Shown here in pieces: positions 13,401-24,600 of a DNA stretch of 64,000 nucleotides; position 1 is the first letter of the stretch, and the number at the start of each line of letters is the position of its first letter. Below the pieces are notes generated by a model that was not told the DNA's origin, did not search any database, and was given only the letters and a program-made list of their open reading frames with translations. The translations under genes were made by a program, and so were the position numbers. The stretch comes from Amylostereum areolatum (taxonomy: Eukaryota; Basidiomycota; Agaricomycetes; Russulales; Stereaceae): assembly GCA_012932865.1 (NCBI GenBank), contig SAXG01000016.1, forward strand, positions 1 to 64,000. The letters run 5' to 3'.

Positions 13401-13963
13401 TCAGTGGATCGAGCTTCGAACGCAAGGTAAGCAAACGGTATGGACTGCTTCACGAAGTCGTCCGGCTTCCCGTAGAGGATTCACGATCAGCATCGATTTT
13501 GGGGACGTCAACGAGCTGAGCACGTACCTCAATGGGAGACAGATACGTGATGTTCAGTTCCAATGGTCCGGCTTGGATTGTGAAGATCGTACGTGTCGGT
13601 GTGACCGTAGAATACTTGAGTACGGTGTCATTGGTACCAGCCACGGAACCGGTGTCCCCTTGCCACAGGTAGGTTGTCCCATTGTCTACCTTGATCAGGC
13701 CGGTCCATCCTAAGGACTGCATAGGAAAGTGTCAGCGTCGCTACAGAGAAACAGAGGAAAGTACGTGCGGGGACATAGCTGGAGAGGCGAGGCCATACGT
13801 TGGAGTGAACGTCCTGATTCCCGGTACGTATATAGGCGTAAACGTAGGGTGAACGAAAAAAGAGGGGGACACTAGAAGGAAAAAATGTCTGCTGTGCACT
13901 GGCACGAGGAACGCATATGACGAGAAACAGGAATGTGAAACTATAAAGCACGAGGTTCCGCAT
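10458..13963 (-). CDS. Glutaminase A-like, membrane-anchored (copy 2, intact)
   Basis: Complete minus-strand paralogue of the 4.6-8.4 kb gene. The start at 13963 gives a signal peptide (MRNLVLYSF then a hydrophobic core, ending ASAQQ). The first intron is best placed at 13710-13764, giving WTGLIKVDNGTTYLWQGD. Later exons carry LELNITYLSPIE, TSMQYQDL-type and DVMMFWRDVDNG segments, FGAPLLEPLLRFQNSP, YNVFADLWLGT and AWNMFVAAAVNDTDTRNL. A membrane helix (VGGALGSVALVALALWFWRR) and a cytoplasmic tail of about 110 residues ending PPPSYVDDSE follow. About a dozen short introns all keep the frame open. Expected product: cell-surface glutaminase A, releasing glutamate and ammonia from extracellular glutamine. 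The orientation is convergent with copy 1, so the pair is an inverted duplicate rather than a simple tandem. Confidence 0.82.
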
Positions 13964-15269
13964 CGTCCTGCAAACTTGAGATAGTAGGGGTGCGTTGGGA
14001 TCAATGAGAGAAGTGTGTATGCGAACGAGCAAGTGTGGACCAAGCGGTTCATAAAGAGATCGTCTGAGAGTCACGCAGAGGCTTGTTTGATCTGTTGAGT
14101 CCGTATACGGACAACCTACTATTCCGTAAATCGCTCAGATGAATGCAATGGCGGGAAGTTGGGAACAGACCATCTGATCAGAACAGGATACCGGGGCAAT
14201 GGAAGCTCACGCATTATTGTTTAGTATCCAGAGCGCAGATATTCCGTCCTCATCAGCGCTCCAACCGCTCCTACCAGACATCACATCATGGGCTGTCTTC
14301 GCCATATCTGATGAGAAAATAGGGCAGTTTTCTTCTCATTTCTACTGGGGGAGGCGGGGAGCAGTCGGTCCGCCACCAGAGTCACCGCGACGCTGAATAT
14401 ATCGGATGTCAGCTAACTCGACATAAAACAAAAGTCATAAAGGACTCGGACCCGGAGAGGACATGAATAGGGCGTGTAAGATGTGAGCGGTGGTGCAAAG
14501 TGTCGTGGTGGTGCACATGTTAGACGATTGTTCCCACACAACCAGATTCAGTGGCGTATGTTACCATGTAAATCCCTGCGAGGAGAACGTAATCAGCAGT
14601 GACTTGTCCTGTAGTAGACATGAATGCATGAACTCTCCACATGGCATGCGTACGTGATACGTATCAAGGAGGAGGTGTTTGATACTGAGAGCCTATACTT
14701 CCCAGCAAGTCCAGCCTCCTTCTCGAAACGAATTGAACTGCCACGAGTCTCAATGAACGCATTGTTATGTAGTCTTTCCTATGCCCAGAAAAGCCGGCGC
14801 TGATACCATCTCAAAAGGTAGTGGGGTTGAGCCGGAGCGCTGGTTATATTATGATGATGAATGTTCATTGGCATCTCCGATCGCAGTCGATTCGCTCCAA
14901 CTTGAACTTGGATTTGGCACGCTCGACCGTTGAAACTGCTCGTCTCTGTGCTCCAATTAGAAAGATCTGTGCCATTGGAATCCCAGCTGAAACATACCGG
15001 AAATCTCTCCCGGTCTCAGAGGCTGAGTACGGCGCGATCGCAAGATGCCCGATGTCTTGCTTGTATACAGTATCTAGAAGGAGACAATGGCCGACGATGA
15101 CTCCGGGTCAGCGTACTCATGTGATTAGGATCTTTCGGGTCTTCCCCATTCAATTCTCTTCGCATGGTGGAATATATAGCAATTCAAACATCACTGTAAC
15201 ATCCTGGCTGTGCGAGCAAAGGACGCTGGGTAGCAGCTAAGAGAGGGGGCATCCACGCGGAGCCTGCTG
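13964..15269. other. Intergenic, no supported gene
   Basis: AT-richer spacer of about 1.3 kb between the glutaminase-like copy 2 start and the end of the GNAT-like gene. It should hold the glutaminase promoter. Open frames here are short, lack conserved motifs and are broken by stops. I see no repeat, tRNA or mobile element end. Confidence 0.45.
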
Positions 15270-16566
15270 CTAGAAATAAGTCACCTGGGCCTTGAAAGGT
15301 TGATCCTTGGACGGCGGGACTAAGCGAGAAGGATAATGCGGGTCCTTCGCGTACGCGAAGTACATTGACGACCCAATACGACGGAATCCGACCTGCCAAA
15401 ACGCGCCGTCAAGACCCTGCGTGATTGTTCACGCATACATTGACACACACCTTGCGATGAAACGCCACGCTGCGCTTCGCCTCGGGCACCTGAGGGTGGC
15501 CGTACGCGGGACGCGTGATGATGTATTTTGCGCCCTTGAACCGGGGGTGGAGGAGCAGGTGAGTGTACGCCCAACACCCTATGCCCTTCCCTCGCGAGGG
15601 CTTGCTGACGTCGATGTCCTCGACATACACGAACGGGGACTCGTTCACGAACTCGTCATCGGACCACCAGTTCGTCAGCATCTCGAGTTCTTGTGGGTTT
15701 GGCATGTAGCCGTCGTATTCGGGAAGTCCGCAGATGAACACGCCATTCGCGAGCTCGTCCAGTTCCTGCGGAGGAGCAGGGTCAGAACCTGTGCACCGAT
15801 AGATTGTGTGTAGAATTACATACACATTCAACGCGTCGAAGAACGACCCGTGTTCTTTAATGGCTTCCTTGCGATGGATGAGCTGCACCACCATCTTGCC
15901 CACGAGCAGGCCCTTAGCCGTCTTGATCTCCACATACACCCTCTGCCGATGGGTGAGCGTGAGCGACGACACCCCAGCTCCTCGAGTTATACGCACACGG
16001 AAAACACACCTCACATGGGCCGTCTTCGCGAAGGTCCGACTTGTCCCAGTCGCTCTCCCTCGCGGACATACGCTGGAGCCACATGAAGCCGTTGTTTTGA
16101 CGACAAGCCGGAGGTCCTTTTCTGCGTTCGGCTGGAGCGCCGCGACACGGACCTCTTCAAGGAGAGCCTCGTCATCCGGCTCAGAATCGGAGCCGAAGCC
16201 AATTTTCGAGTCTTCCTCGAGCCAGCTGCGCCCGTCGTCTGTTGGTTCTATGGATGGCGTCTGTGCATACCCTCCTGTGGTTTATTCGGGATATCCCATG
16301 TCTCTTTCGAGCTGTCCTGGGCCTCGACGAGTTTGCGCGCGCCTTCGACTTCAAAGACGTCGTAAACCTTCGTAAACATAGTCATATCAAGAAAGCGAAG
16401 CCACGTGAGGAAGATACTCACCTCCGTGACGATGGACGTTTTGCAGGAAATCGAGGAGTTCGGTACGCGAACACGAACCATTGAGTTTAAGACCAAGCTC
16501 GCGGCCGCTTGCGCGGAGCGTTTTCGTGGTGAGCGCATCACAGGGAAAAGATAGTTTTGTGGACAT
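15270..16566 (-). CDS. GNAT-like acetyltransferase-domain protein, unknown substrate
   Basis: Minus-strand multi-exon gene. The start at 16566 gives MSTKLSFPCDALTTKTLRAS; the middle exons contain a KVYDVFEVEGARKLVE-like segment and an acidic EEDSKIGFGSDSEPDDEALL stretch. The exon around 15560-15780 reads ELDELANGVFICGLPEYDG and SRGKGIGCWAYTHLLLHPRF. The last exon gives VGFRRIGSSMYFAYAKDP and stops at 15270. The R-G-K-G-I-G loop followed by a helix and the late GFRRIG motif match the acetyl-CoA binding and C-terminal parts of the GNAT fold. Basidiomycete genomes carry many uncharacterised proteins of this type. The substrate is unknown and catalysis is unproven. Confidence 0.55.
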
Positions 16567-17733
16567 CTTGGAGGACGGAGACAAGGGGTAGAAAAGACGG
16601 GCTCCGATGGAGTGTCAGGAAATAAATAGAGCTGAGTAGAATGTTTGATACGGATATTGCAGGAGCGCAGCAGTGATGGTCGTATAATCACGTGCTATCG
16701 AACGTCTTTATGGCCGGAAGACTTGGACTCAAGAGTCTTGGTCTCCACTGAATCCACTCCCAGCCCCGACAAGTTACAACACACAGTCAACCACCGTGAT
16801 ATCCTAGGTCAAGACATCCTACGGAACCTCACACGGCGCGCTCTATATCTCATGACTTTTCAAACTTGCGTTCTGCTTCTTCACCCTTCCCGACGACTTC
16901 CCCTCAAGATCCCTAGGTTGAACCCTCTTGGATCTTCGGGGTATCTTCATGCGTCTGCAATGCTTCACCTCTTGCAGTTTCCTTCACCTCCGATTCCAAA
17001 ACCAGTTTGGGTCAGAGAGACCGACTTGTCTCTGACTGGGGACCAGGAATAGGCAGGCGGGCATCGCTGGTCTGAACTCAAATGGCCACCCGTACATAAC
17101 CGCCCGCAACCTCCACGAATTCCTCGCTCCTTCAATCGTCGACCCATCCAAAGATATCTCGCACCTGGCCTCTCAATCGCCCACGCAAATCCAAGATGTC
17201 TTCCGCCATCGTCTACAAGAACGCCTTCTCCGTACGTCCTCCGTTCTCAGCGAGATCCGCAAGGGGATTGACGATTGGCCCTTAGATTGCCTCCTTTCTC
17301 TCCTTTCATGGCCTTCAGTTCGACATGGTGCGTCCGTCCCTGCAGATACATCAGGCATTGCATTGACTTTGTTCCCGCCCAGGCCATATTCCCCGCAGCG
17401 TACAAGGTCCCCCGACTGCTCTTCATCGTCTCGATCAACGTCCACCATCCATGCGTTCTCAATGTGTGGGCCGATGTCGCCGTTGCCTTTGCGTTTAATA
17501 GCAGGGAATTGGTTCGTTCTCGTCGTCTTCAGACGGCGCATCCACTGACAGGGGTTGTGCAGTACTTCCTCGAACTGACTGAACGAATCGGTCGACGTAC
17601 GACTTCGATCAGACGGCTCCGCTCATGGCGCGCAAGCTCAACCCCGACCTCGCTGCTCTCCCCTGTCTCTCACAGGTCACCAGTCGCTACAACCGTCCCG
17701 CAAATCATTATCGACGCTGCCTCGACGCAAGAC
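16567..17733. promoter_or_regulatory. Divergent upstream region with possible unassigned exons
   Basis: Separates the minus-strand GNAT-like gene and the plus-strand kinase. The frame is open through much of 17275-17733, and a short exon-like MSSAIVYKNAFS sequence occurs near 17194, followed by a good donor. I could not connect these to the kinase or to any known family. They could be 5' exons or leader of the kinase transcript. Confidence 0.35.
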
Positions 17734-19626
17734 ATGGCGACGATCCTCACGCCTCCCCCTTCGCCTTCCCTTTCCAACAGCACTCGGGACAACTCCCCGA
17801 GCCCTCCCTCCATCTTCTCCTTCCAGTCTGCATCAAGTGCTTCATCGGCCCCGTCCCCGTCTCCCAACGCAGCATGCCTTCCCACGTTCTTATACCCAGA
17901 AAACGTCTCCTATCCTTCTGGCCTCTCCTTTCTTCTCGAAGAAGGGCACATAACACCGCTCGTCCCGAGCTCGGTGTCCAGCGTGTCCACCGTCTACACC
18001 GAATCCTTCCTATCTGAATATACCCCTCCGACCCCGATCTACGCTCCCCGGAAAGCAGACGGCTCTTTCACTCGCAAGCTCTCCGGGGCTGATTTTGAGG
18101 TGCTCAAGCACCTGGGCAACGGCAGCTTCGGGAAGGTGTTCCTCGCGCGCGATATCCACACGGGCGTGTCTGTGGCGATCAAGGCAATGGAAAAGTCCCT
18201 GCTCCGAGAGGAAGGGATGACGCCCAAGGAGATGTACGAAGAGCAGGAGATCATGATGGGTCTCCACGGCCAAGACGGTCAGCTTCAGCTGCTCGGTAGC
18301 TGGCACGACAAGGCCTACTTTTACCTCGTCACGGTCGGTCCTTGATTCATCATCTGTGTGTGCGACGCCGTGCTGACTGTGAAGTTGCAGGAGGTTTGTA
18401 TCGGGGAGCTGACTCGCGTCGTCTTCGACACAAAATCCATCACCGTTTATGCTGCCGAAATCGTACGTGAATACCCATTGCACCCTGCCCTTCGCTGACC
18501 TTGCGGATTTGAAGCTTCTTGCGCTAGACACCCTCCACGCACAGGGCATTATCCACCACGACATCAAGACGGACAACGTCCTGATCGACCAGCGCGGCCA
18601 CGCTATCCTGGCCGACTTTGGGCTTGCGGAGAAGGTCGCAGCCGCGGGCGGGTTTAGCACGCGCCACTGCGGGACGGTTCAATACCTCTCGCCCGAGGTT
18701 GTGAGGGGCCAGCGGTTCTCGTACGAGGCGGACATCTGGTCCTTCGGGGTCATGCTGTATGTGATGCTCACGGGCAAGATGTGTCCCGCTCATTGTCCGA
18801 TATGTTCAGCTCGCTCACGCAAACACGCAGCTCCCTTTCGACGCCAGCACCGATGAACGCGTGGTCTCGAAAATCCTGAGACAAAACGTCGTGTTCGATC
18901 CGGCTGTCGACTCAGACGCGCAGGATCTTGTGCGGAAGGTACGGCATTCTAGCTGGTCTGGTCAAAGCTGTCGTACTCACGTCAGATCTAGCTCTTGGCG
19001 AAGGACTTTTCCAAACGGACGCGCCGCATCCGGGATATCAAGAACCATCCGTTTTTCGCAAACATGTGCGTTCTCCTTTTACATATGTGGCACAGTTTCT
19101 GACCTTGGTTTACAGTGACTGGGCCGCGCTCTCGGAAGAGGTCGCCTCTCCCCGTGTGTTCTCTCAAATCCCTCCGACCCCAACGGAAGAGGGTCTATCT
19201 CTACCATGCGGCACTCCGTACAAGTCCCGGTCGGACCCACATCCTACTTACACATTCACGGCGCCGTTGCTGGACATCATTGTCCCTGCCGCCGACTCAG
19301 CGACGACAAGGCCACCCAAACAACAGAAGAAGACACCACTCGTTCGCCTTGTCCGCACCTTGTTCGAGCGCACTGGCAAGAGCAAATCCCCGGCTACCAC
19401 TGAAGCTGGTCCCGACTTCGATGTTGAGGTCGACGCGCCCTCCTTTCAAGCGAAGAAGGGCGGGATGCCATCCTCTTCGTGCCCATCGATTCCAGCTGTG
19501 GATTCGATGGTATCCATCATGCGTGCGCCACGTCTGGAGTGTGTCGATGTGCAACCTGCTGTCCTGTGCGGGCTCGGTGCGAAGCTCAGGGGCTGGGCGC
19601 GGCGTTTGGTTCGACCAAGGAAGTAG
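17734..19626 (+). CDS. AGC-like serine/threonine protein kinase with altered HRD motif
   Basis: The ATG at 17734 opens a serine/proline-rich leader of about 110 residues, then a kinase domain: glycine loop GNGSFGKVF (about 18118-18144), VAIKAMEK lysine, EEQEI helix C, catalytic loop HHDIKTDN (about 18550-18580), ADFGLAEK and a LSPEV activation-segment end. The NHPFF...DWAAL end is typical of AGC kinases. Introns are 18334-18390 and 18463-18514, with others near 18785-18830, 18935-18987 and 19065-19117. The exon join after LTGK near 18780 does not keep frame with LPFD by normal splicing, suggesting a one-base error or an unusual junction. The usual HRD arginine is histidine, so activation-loop control may differ. 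The C-terminal region of about 170 residues is basic and serine-rich. The true start could lie further upstream. Confidence 0.72.
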
Positions 19627-20140
19627 TCCTTGGTCGAAGTGTTCGTTCTGTGGTGGCACTAGCTTGCGTTTCGTACATACCTTTCTTTTCCGGACTTACT
19701 CTCCTGTTTACTGTGCTCGTTTACCTTCACACCATCAAATCCTCATCTTTTCATTCCATTGAGCATCCCGCACGTCCCGCTGCGGACCCCTCCATTCTCT
19801 TCTCCACTTTCTTCTTCCTTCCTGGGCAACATCGCGCCTCGCGATTGTTGTTGTTGTTGTCAAAATATCACGCTCCTCACGGCATCTCCTTTTAACAGGT
19901 CTTCAAGGTTGTGCCCTACTTTCCGGGATGTCATATATCTTTCGGTGACCACGGCGTTTTCCTAGCCTTGTCCCCGGTTGTAGCTCTGCCTCCACTGTGC
20001 CTTCGACGTCCTGCCCACCCGGTGTCGTCGGTGACTGGTCGAACATCCTCGGCATCTTGCCCTCATCACCGACACCTGACACCGACGGCCTCGCCCTGAG
20101 TCCATATATCTCCCTCGTGGATCTGGTGTACATTGGCCGA
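19627..20140. other. Kinase 3' flank, no gene
   Basis: Pyrimidine-rich sequence following the kinase stop, with a ttg trinucleotide run at about 19845-19860. It probably contains the kinase 3' UTR. No coding motif is visible. Confidence 0.45.
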
Positions 20141-20888
20141 GCGCTGGCAGGACCCCCGAAAATTGGGGGTGATGCCTGATCACCATCCTATGAAAATTTT
20201 GGGATTTTGGACCAAAATTTCTGATTTTTATCCGATGAAAATGGCTGGAGCCATTGAAGGCCTGATTTTTGTCCAATTTTCCCAGGGGCTGATGGGGTGA
20301 GGCCTGATTTTTGTCCGATGATGCTACCAAAAGTAGGCTTTTGAGCCTAGGTTTTCTGTCTACTCATGACCTGATTGGTGATTGCTTGCAGCTAGTTTGA
20401 GCACGGATTGGGTATCAAAGTACAGTTTGTCCACCAAAGCACCGACTATGAGCCCGTAATTCAGCCCTCGTGGGGTGTTGCATTTGGCGGCTGCGCCGCC
20501 GCGGCCGCCGAATGTGGCCCGGCGCCGGAACCCATGCCGAGCTTCACCGAGTCACGGCTTCGCAACCATTTGGACACTATACTGTACGATATCTGAGCAT
20601 CTGAGGGTCTGATATACTGAATGTAAGAAGCCTTTCGCATTTCTGAAGCCTTATACACAGTCTCTGAAGAAAATTTGACATTTTGGAGGCCTGATGTGTC
20701 AATCCGACGAAAAAAGGGCTTTTTGGAGGCCTGATCACACATCCGACGAAAACTCCAAAATTTGGCAAAAAAACGGATTTTATCCAACGAAATCTGGCCA
20801 AATTTCCAAAATCATCCTATAGTCAAGCCTCAAATTTTGAGAAATCTGATCAGGCCTCACCCCTGATTTTCGGGGGTCCTGCGCTGGC
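20141..20888. mobile_element. hAT-like non-autonomous element with 8-bp target duplication
   Basis: A 732-bp element (20149-20880) is bounded by inverted repeats of about 34 bp with three mismatches, beginning aggacccccgaaaat at both ends. It is flanked by an identical 8-bp direct repeat, gcgctggc (20141-20148 and 20881-20888). An 8-bp duplication is the hallmark of hAT transposons. No transposase frame is present, so it is non-autonomous (MITE-like). The interior carries several copies of a subterminal motif, cctgatttttatccgatga and variants, all on the same strand, plus a GC-rich core at 20485-20535. Confidence 0.8.
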
Positions 20889-21209
20889 TAGTGGCAAGTG
20901 AGCATGTTTTGCTTACTAACAGTCACGAATTTGAGGACGAAACAATAGCATTGTGGCCATTGTTCAAGTCACGGGATACGTTCCTGGTGTCCTATTTAAA
21001 CCAAACTTCGGGGAGCTGTCGCGCCGCGCCTCTTTTCCCAACTGTTAAGGACGGTCCTTATCACGTGACAAGCGGCTCAGGCTACAGTGCTCGTGTGGAT
21101 GAGAGGTGGGATCAGGTGATCCAGACGTCTCGGCTATACGAAGTTAGAGGTCGATAAGCGAAGCAGTAAGTCTTCACGGAAGACTTAGGCGAGCTTTTGA
21201 CTTAGTTAC
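20889..21209. other. Short spacer with a relic of an F-box-family promoter
   Basis: The segment 20932-21055 is related to the upstream region of the F-box-like gene at 8812-8910, but no matching gene follows. A 21-bp inverted repeat with 9-bp arms (taagtcttc) lies at 21167-21187, close to the retrotransposon insertion point. Confidence 0.35.
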
Positions 21210-21666
21210 TGTCAGCAACGACTAGTGCGACAGCACCAAGTTACGACAAAGCTGACAGAGGAAGAGGACGACAGAGGGGAGCCGATCAGACACGGCGACA
21301 GACAAGGGAAAGCAAGCAAAGTCGGTAGAATTGACTAGCTCGAGATAAGGAATATGTACAGCGAGAGCGAGCCTTATATACACAAGAGGAGAGAGACTTA
21401 GGTAAGCAACCAATACACGGCGATCAGTAAGCAGACCAAGTATAAGTAAGCAGTCGTATGTAAAAGAGCACAGCATGAGTCAGTATCGTACAGCATGAGT
21501 CAAGAGAAAGGAGTCAGACCCGGACCGAGATGAGTCACGTGGGTCCGGGCGGGATATAGATGAGCCGGGTCCGGGCCAAGGTGGAGCCGGACCGGTGATA
21601 AGTCGATAAGTCCTAAAGCGTGTAACCGATGTAAAGTAAAAAGAAAATTATAGACCGTTCATGACA
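21210..21666 (-). repeat. 3' LTR
   Basis: 457 bp with 5-bp terminal inverted repeats (tgtca/tgaca). It differs from the other LTR at one site (t against c near 21242, caccaagttacg against caccaagctacg). The pol stop codon lies 8 bases inside this LTR. The small 84-codon open frame in each LTR is not regarded as a gene. Confidence 0.93.
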
Positions 21667-24600
21667 TCACCCCTTCCTTAGATTCGACGTCCTCGTCGTA
21701 ATCAGATCCAGTTTCTTCCTCCGACAGGAGTTTCCAACGATTAAGGCGTGCAGGTTTCGGGGCACCCGGATGTTCACGGTGGAAGTCGTCAATGCGTTTC
21801 TTGGCATTCTGGAGATTGGTGAGAGGCTCCCAAGTATTGTCATTGTCTGGGTAGCCTTTCCATTTGACGAGGTACTTGAAGCCGCGACCAACCTTCTTGG
21901 AGTCTATAATCTTTTCGACCTCATAGACTTCCTCTCCTTGGACTAACTCTGGCGGTGGAGGTGTAGGTGCTTTCTGATTGTCAAAGGCGGGACCGTTGTG
22001 TGGAGATAGGAGGGACTCGTTGAAGACCGGATGTTTTCGTGACCAGGATGTAGGGAGGCGAAGCTTGTAAGCCGATGCTCCGACTTTTTCCAGGATTTCG
22101 AAAGGACCAAAGCGCTTGTCATCTAGCTTTTGCATAGGACGTGCCGTTTTGATTACGGTTTGGCCATCTCTGGTCTTGGCTTCCAGCCAGACAAAGTCGC
22201 CAATTTTGTAATCTATTGGTTCGTCCTTCTTGCGATCGTAAAAGCGCTTTTGATCGTCCTGTGCTGCCTTTAGCGCAGAGCGGGCTTCCTCATAGATGTC
22301 TCGCATGCGTTGTGCAAACTCGTTCGCCGATGGGTTGTCTGTCTCACGTCGAGGGTTTGTCCCCAGGTAGAGTTCCCGACCATAGTTGGCAAAGTTGGGA
22401 GACATCCCAATCGAACTATGGACCATGTTGTTGAGTGCAGTCATGGCAAGTGGGAGGTAACGTGTCCAATTGTCCTGTCGTTGATTGACGAAGATGCGAA
22501 GGTAGTTTTCCATGGTCATGTTGGAGCGTTTGGTCTGTCCGTCCGTCTGAGGGTGATACGCCGTGGACGGGTTCCCTTCAATGCCTAACAGTTGGAACAA
22601 TGCTGTGGTGAATTTGGAGACAAACACGCTGCCACGGTCGCTGACGATCTTTCTAGGAATTCCATGATGGGGGACCACCTCGCGTAGGTACTCGAAGGCG
22701 AGTTCGTCCTCCGTTAGGTCTTTGGTCGTGGCCCAGAATACAACCTGCTTGGTACCCATGCAGTTCACATTGCAGATGGCGTCTTTTCCATCCGAGACTG
22801 GGAGCGGCATGACAAAGTCGATGGATACATGCTCCCAAGGCGCTTGTGGCGGGTCATGTGGGTGGAGTGGAGCGGCAATGCGATCATGTCTAATCTTGGT
22901 ACGTTGGCAGGTCTCACATCCTTCAACATATTTCCGGACATCGTCTCTAATGGCAGGCCACCAGTAGTTGCGCGTGATGAGCTCATGGGTCTTGTATCGT
23001 CCTGGGTGACCGACAAGCGGGCCGTCATGATGAGCTTGGATGATGTCTGCACGGAGTCCTTTGTCTCTTGGGACATAGAGTCTGTGTTGCCAGGTGATCG
23101 TTCCATCTGCGTGTTCCAGCCATCCCTTCACTTTGAGTGCTAAGGCGCGTTCTACTGCATGGTCTCGGAGTAAGGTAGCCTCCTGAATCCGCTCAATGAA
23201 GACATTGTCAGGTCCATTGGTTATAATTCCTGCATGGTTGAGGGTGCGAAAGAGTTCTGGTTTCAGGAGGACAATGTTTTCATTGTCTTTCTCCCCCTTC
23301 TCAAGGCCCGCTAGTCGGGAAATAGCATCGGGTTTACCCATTGTTTTGCCAGGCTTGTGGAGTAGCGTACAATGATACTCTTGTAGCTCCGTTAACCATC
23401 GTGCTTGTCTCCGATTTAGCTTCTGCGCCTTGCGGAAGTACGTGAGATTGCGATGATCCGACCAGATTTCAAACTCCTGTCGTGCCCCCATGAGGTATTG
23501 TCTCCATTCCTCTAGCGCCGTCATGATAGCCAGTAATTCCTTGTCATAAATCTCATAGTTCCTCTCAGCTTCGCTGAGGGACTTTGAGAGGAAGGCGACC
23601 GGGTGCCATTTGCCATTGTCCTGTTGTTGCGAAAGTACCGCGCCCGTGGCATAGTCAGAGGAGTCCGCCTCGACACGGAACTGTCCATCGTCTGTAGGGA
23701 TTGCTAGAACTGGCTGCGATGTTATACGTCGCTTGAGTTCCTCAAAAGCCTCCTGCTGTGGGGTGTCCCAGACCCATTCCGTCTTCCCAGTGAGTTTAGT
23801 CATTGGGTGAGCAATGCCACTGAAGTCCTTGATAAAGCGACGGTAGAAGTTGCAAAAGCCCAAAAATGATTGAAGTTGTTTCTTCGTTTTGGGGGCTGGC
23901 CAATTGGTGATTGCCGCGACCTTTGCTGGATCCATGCGAACCCTTCCTCCGCCGACAATCATGCCCAGGTATTCGATTTCTGCCTTCTCAAACTCGCACT
24001 TTTCTGGCTTCAGATAGAGTTTGTTTTCTCGCAGGATCCGAAGGACCTCCTTGACTATTCGACGATGTTCTTCTAGCGTATGTGTGAAGATGAGGATGTC
24101 GTCCAAATAGACGACCACGACTCCTTGGTGGATCAAGTCTTTGAACAGGTCATTCATCATGGCTTGGAACGTAGACGGGGAGTTGGTGAGTCCAAAGAAC
24201 ATGACCGTAGGCTCGTAGAGACCTTTGTTCGTGCGGAATGCAGCTTTCCACTCGTCCCCTTCTTTAATCCGAACATTGTTGTACCCCCATCGGACATCGA
24301 GCTTGGTAAAGTGCCGTGCTCCTTTAAGTTTGTCAACCAACTCTTGGATGAGCGGGAGCGGGTAACGGTTCTTTATTGTCATCTCATTGAGCTTTCGATA
24401 GTCCTGCACAGGACGTAGCGAGCCGTCTTTTTTCTTGATGAAGAAGAATGGGGAGGCCATGGGTGATTTGGACGGTTGGATCCGGCCAGATCTCAGGTTC
24501 TCTTCCAGAAAGGCGTCCAGTTGCTTCTGCTCGTCCAATGTGAGGGGGTAAACTTTGCAATCAACCGGTTTGAAGTTAGGAGTGAGCTCAATGGCGTGGT

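Noticed and set aside
21222..21476. 84-codon frames in each LTR
   Set aside because: Identical in both LTRs except one residue, entirely inside the LTR and without a known domain; treated as LTR sequence.
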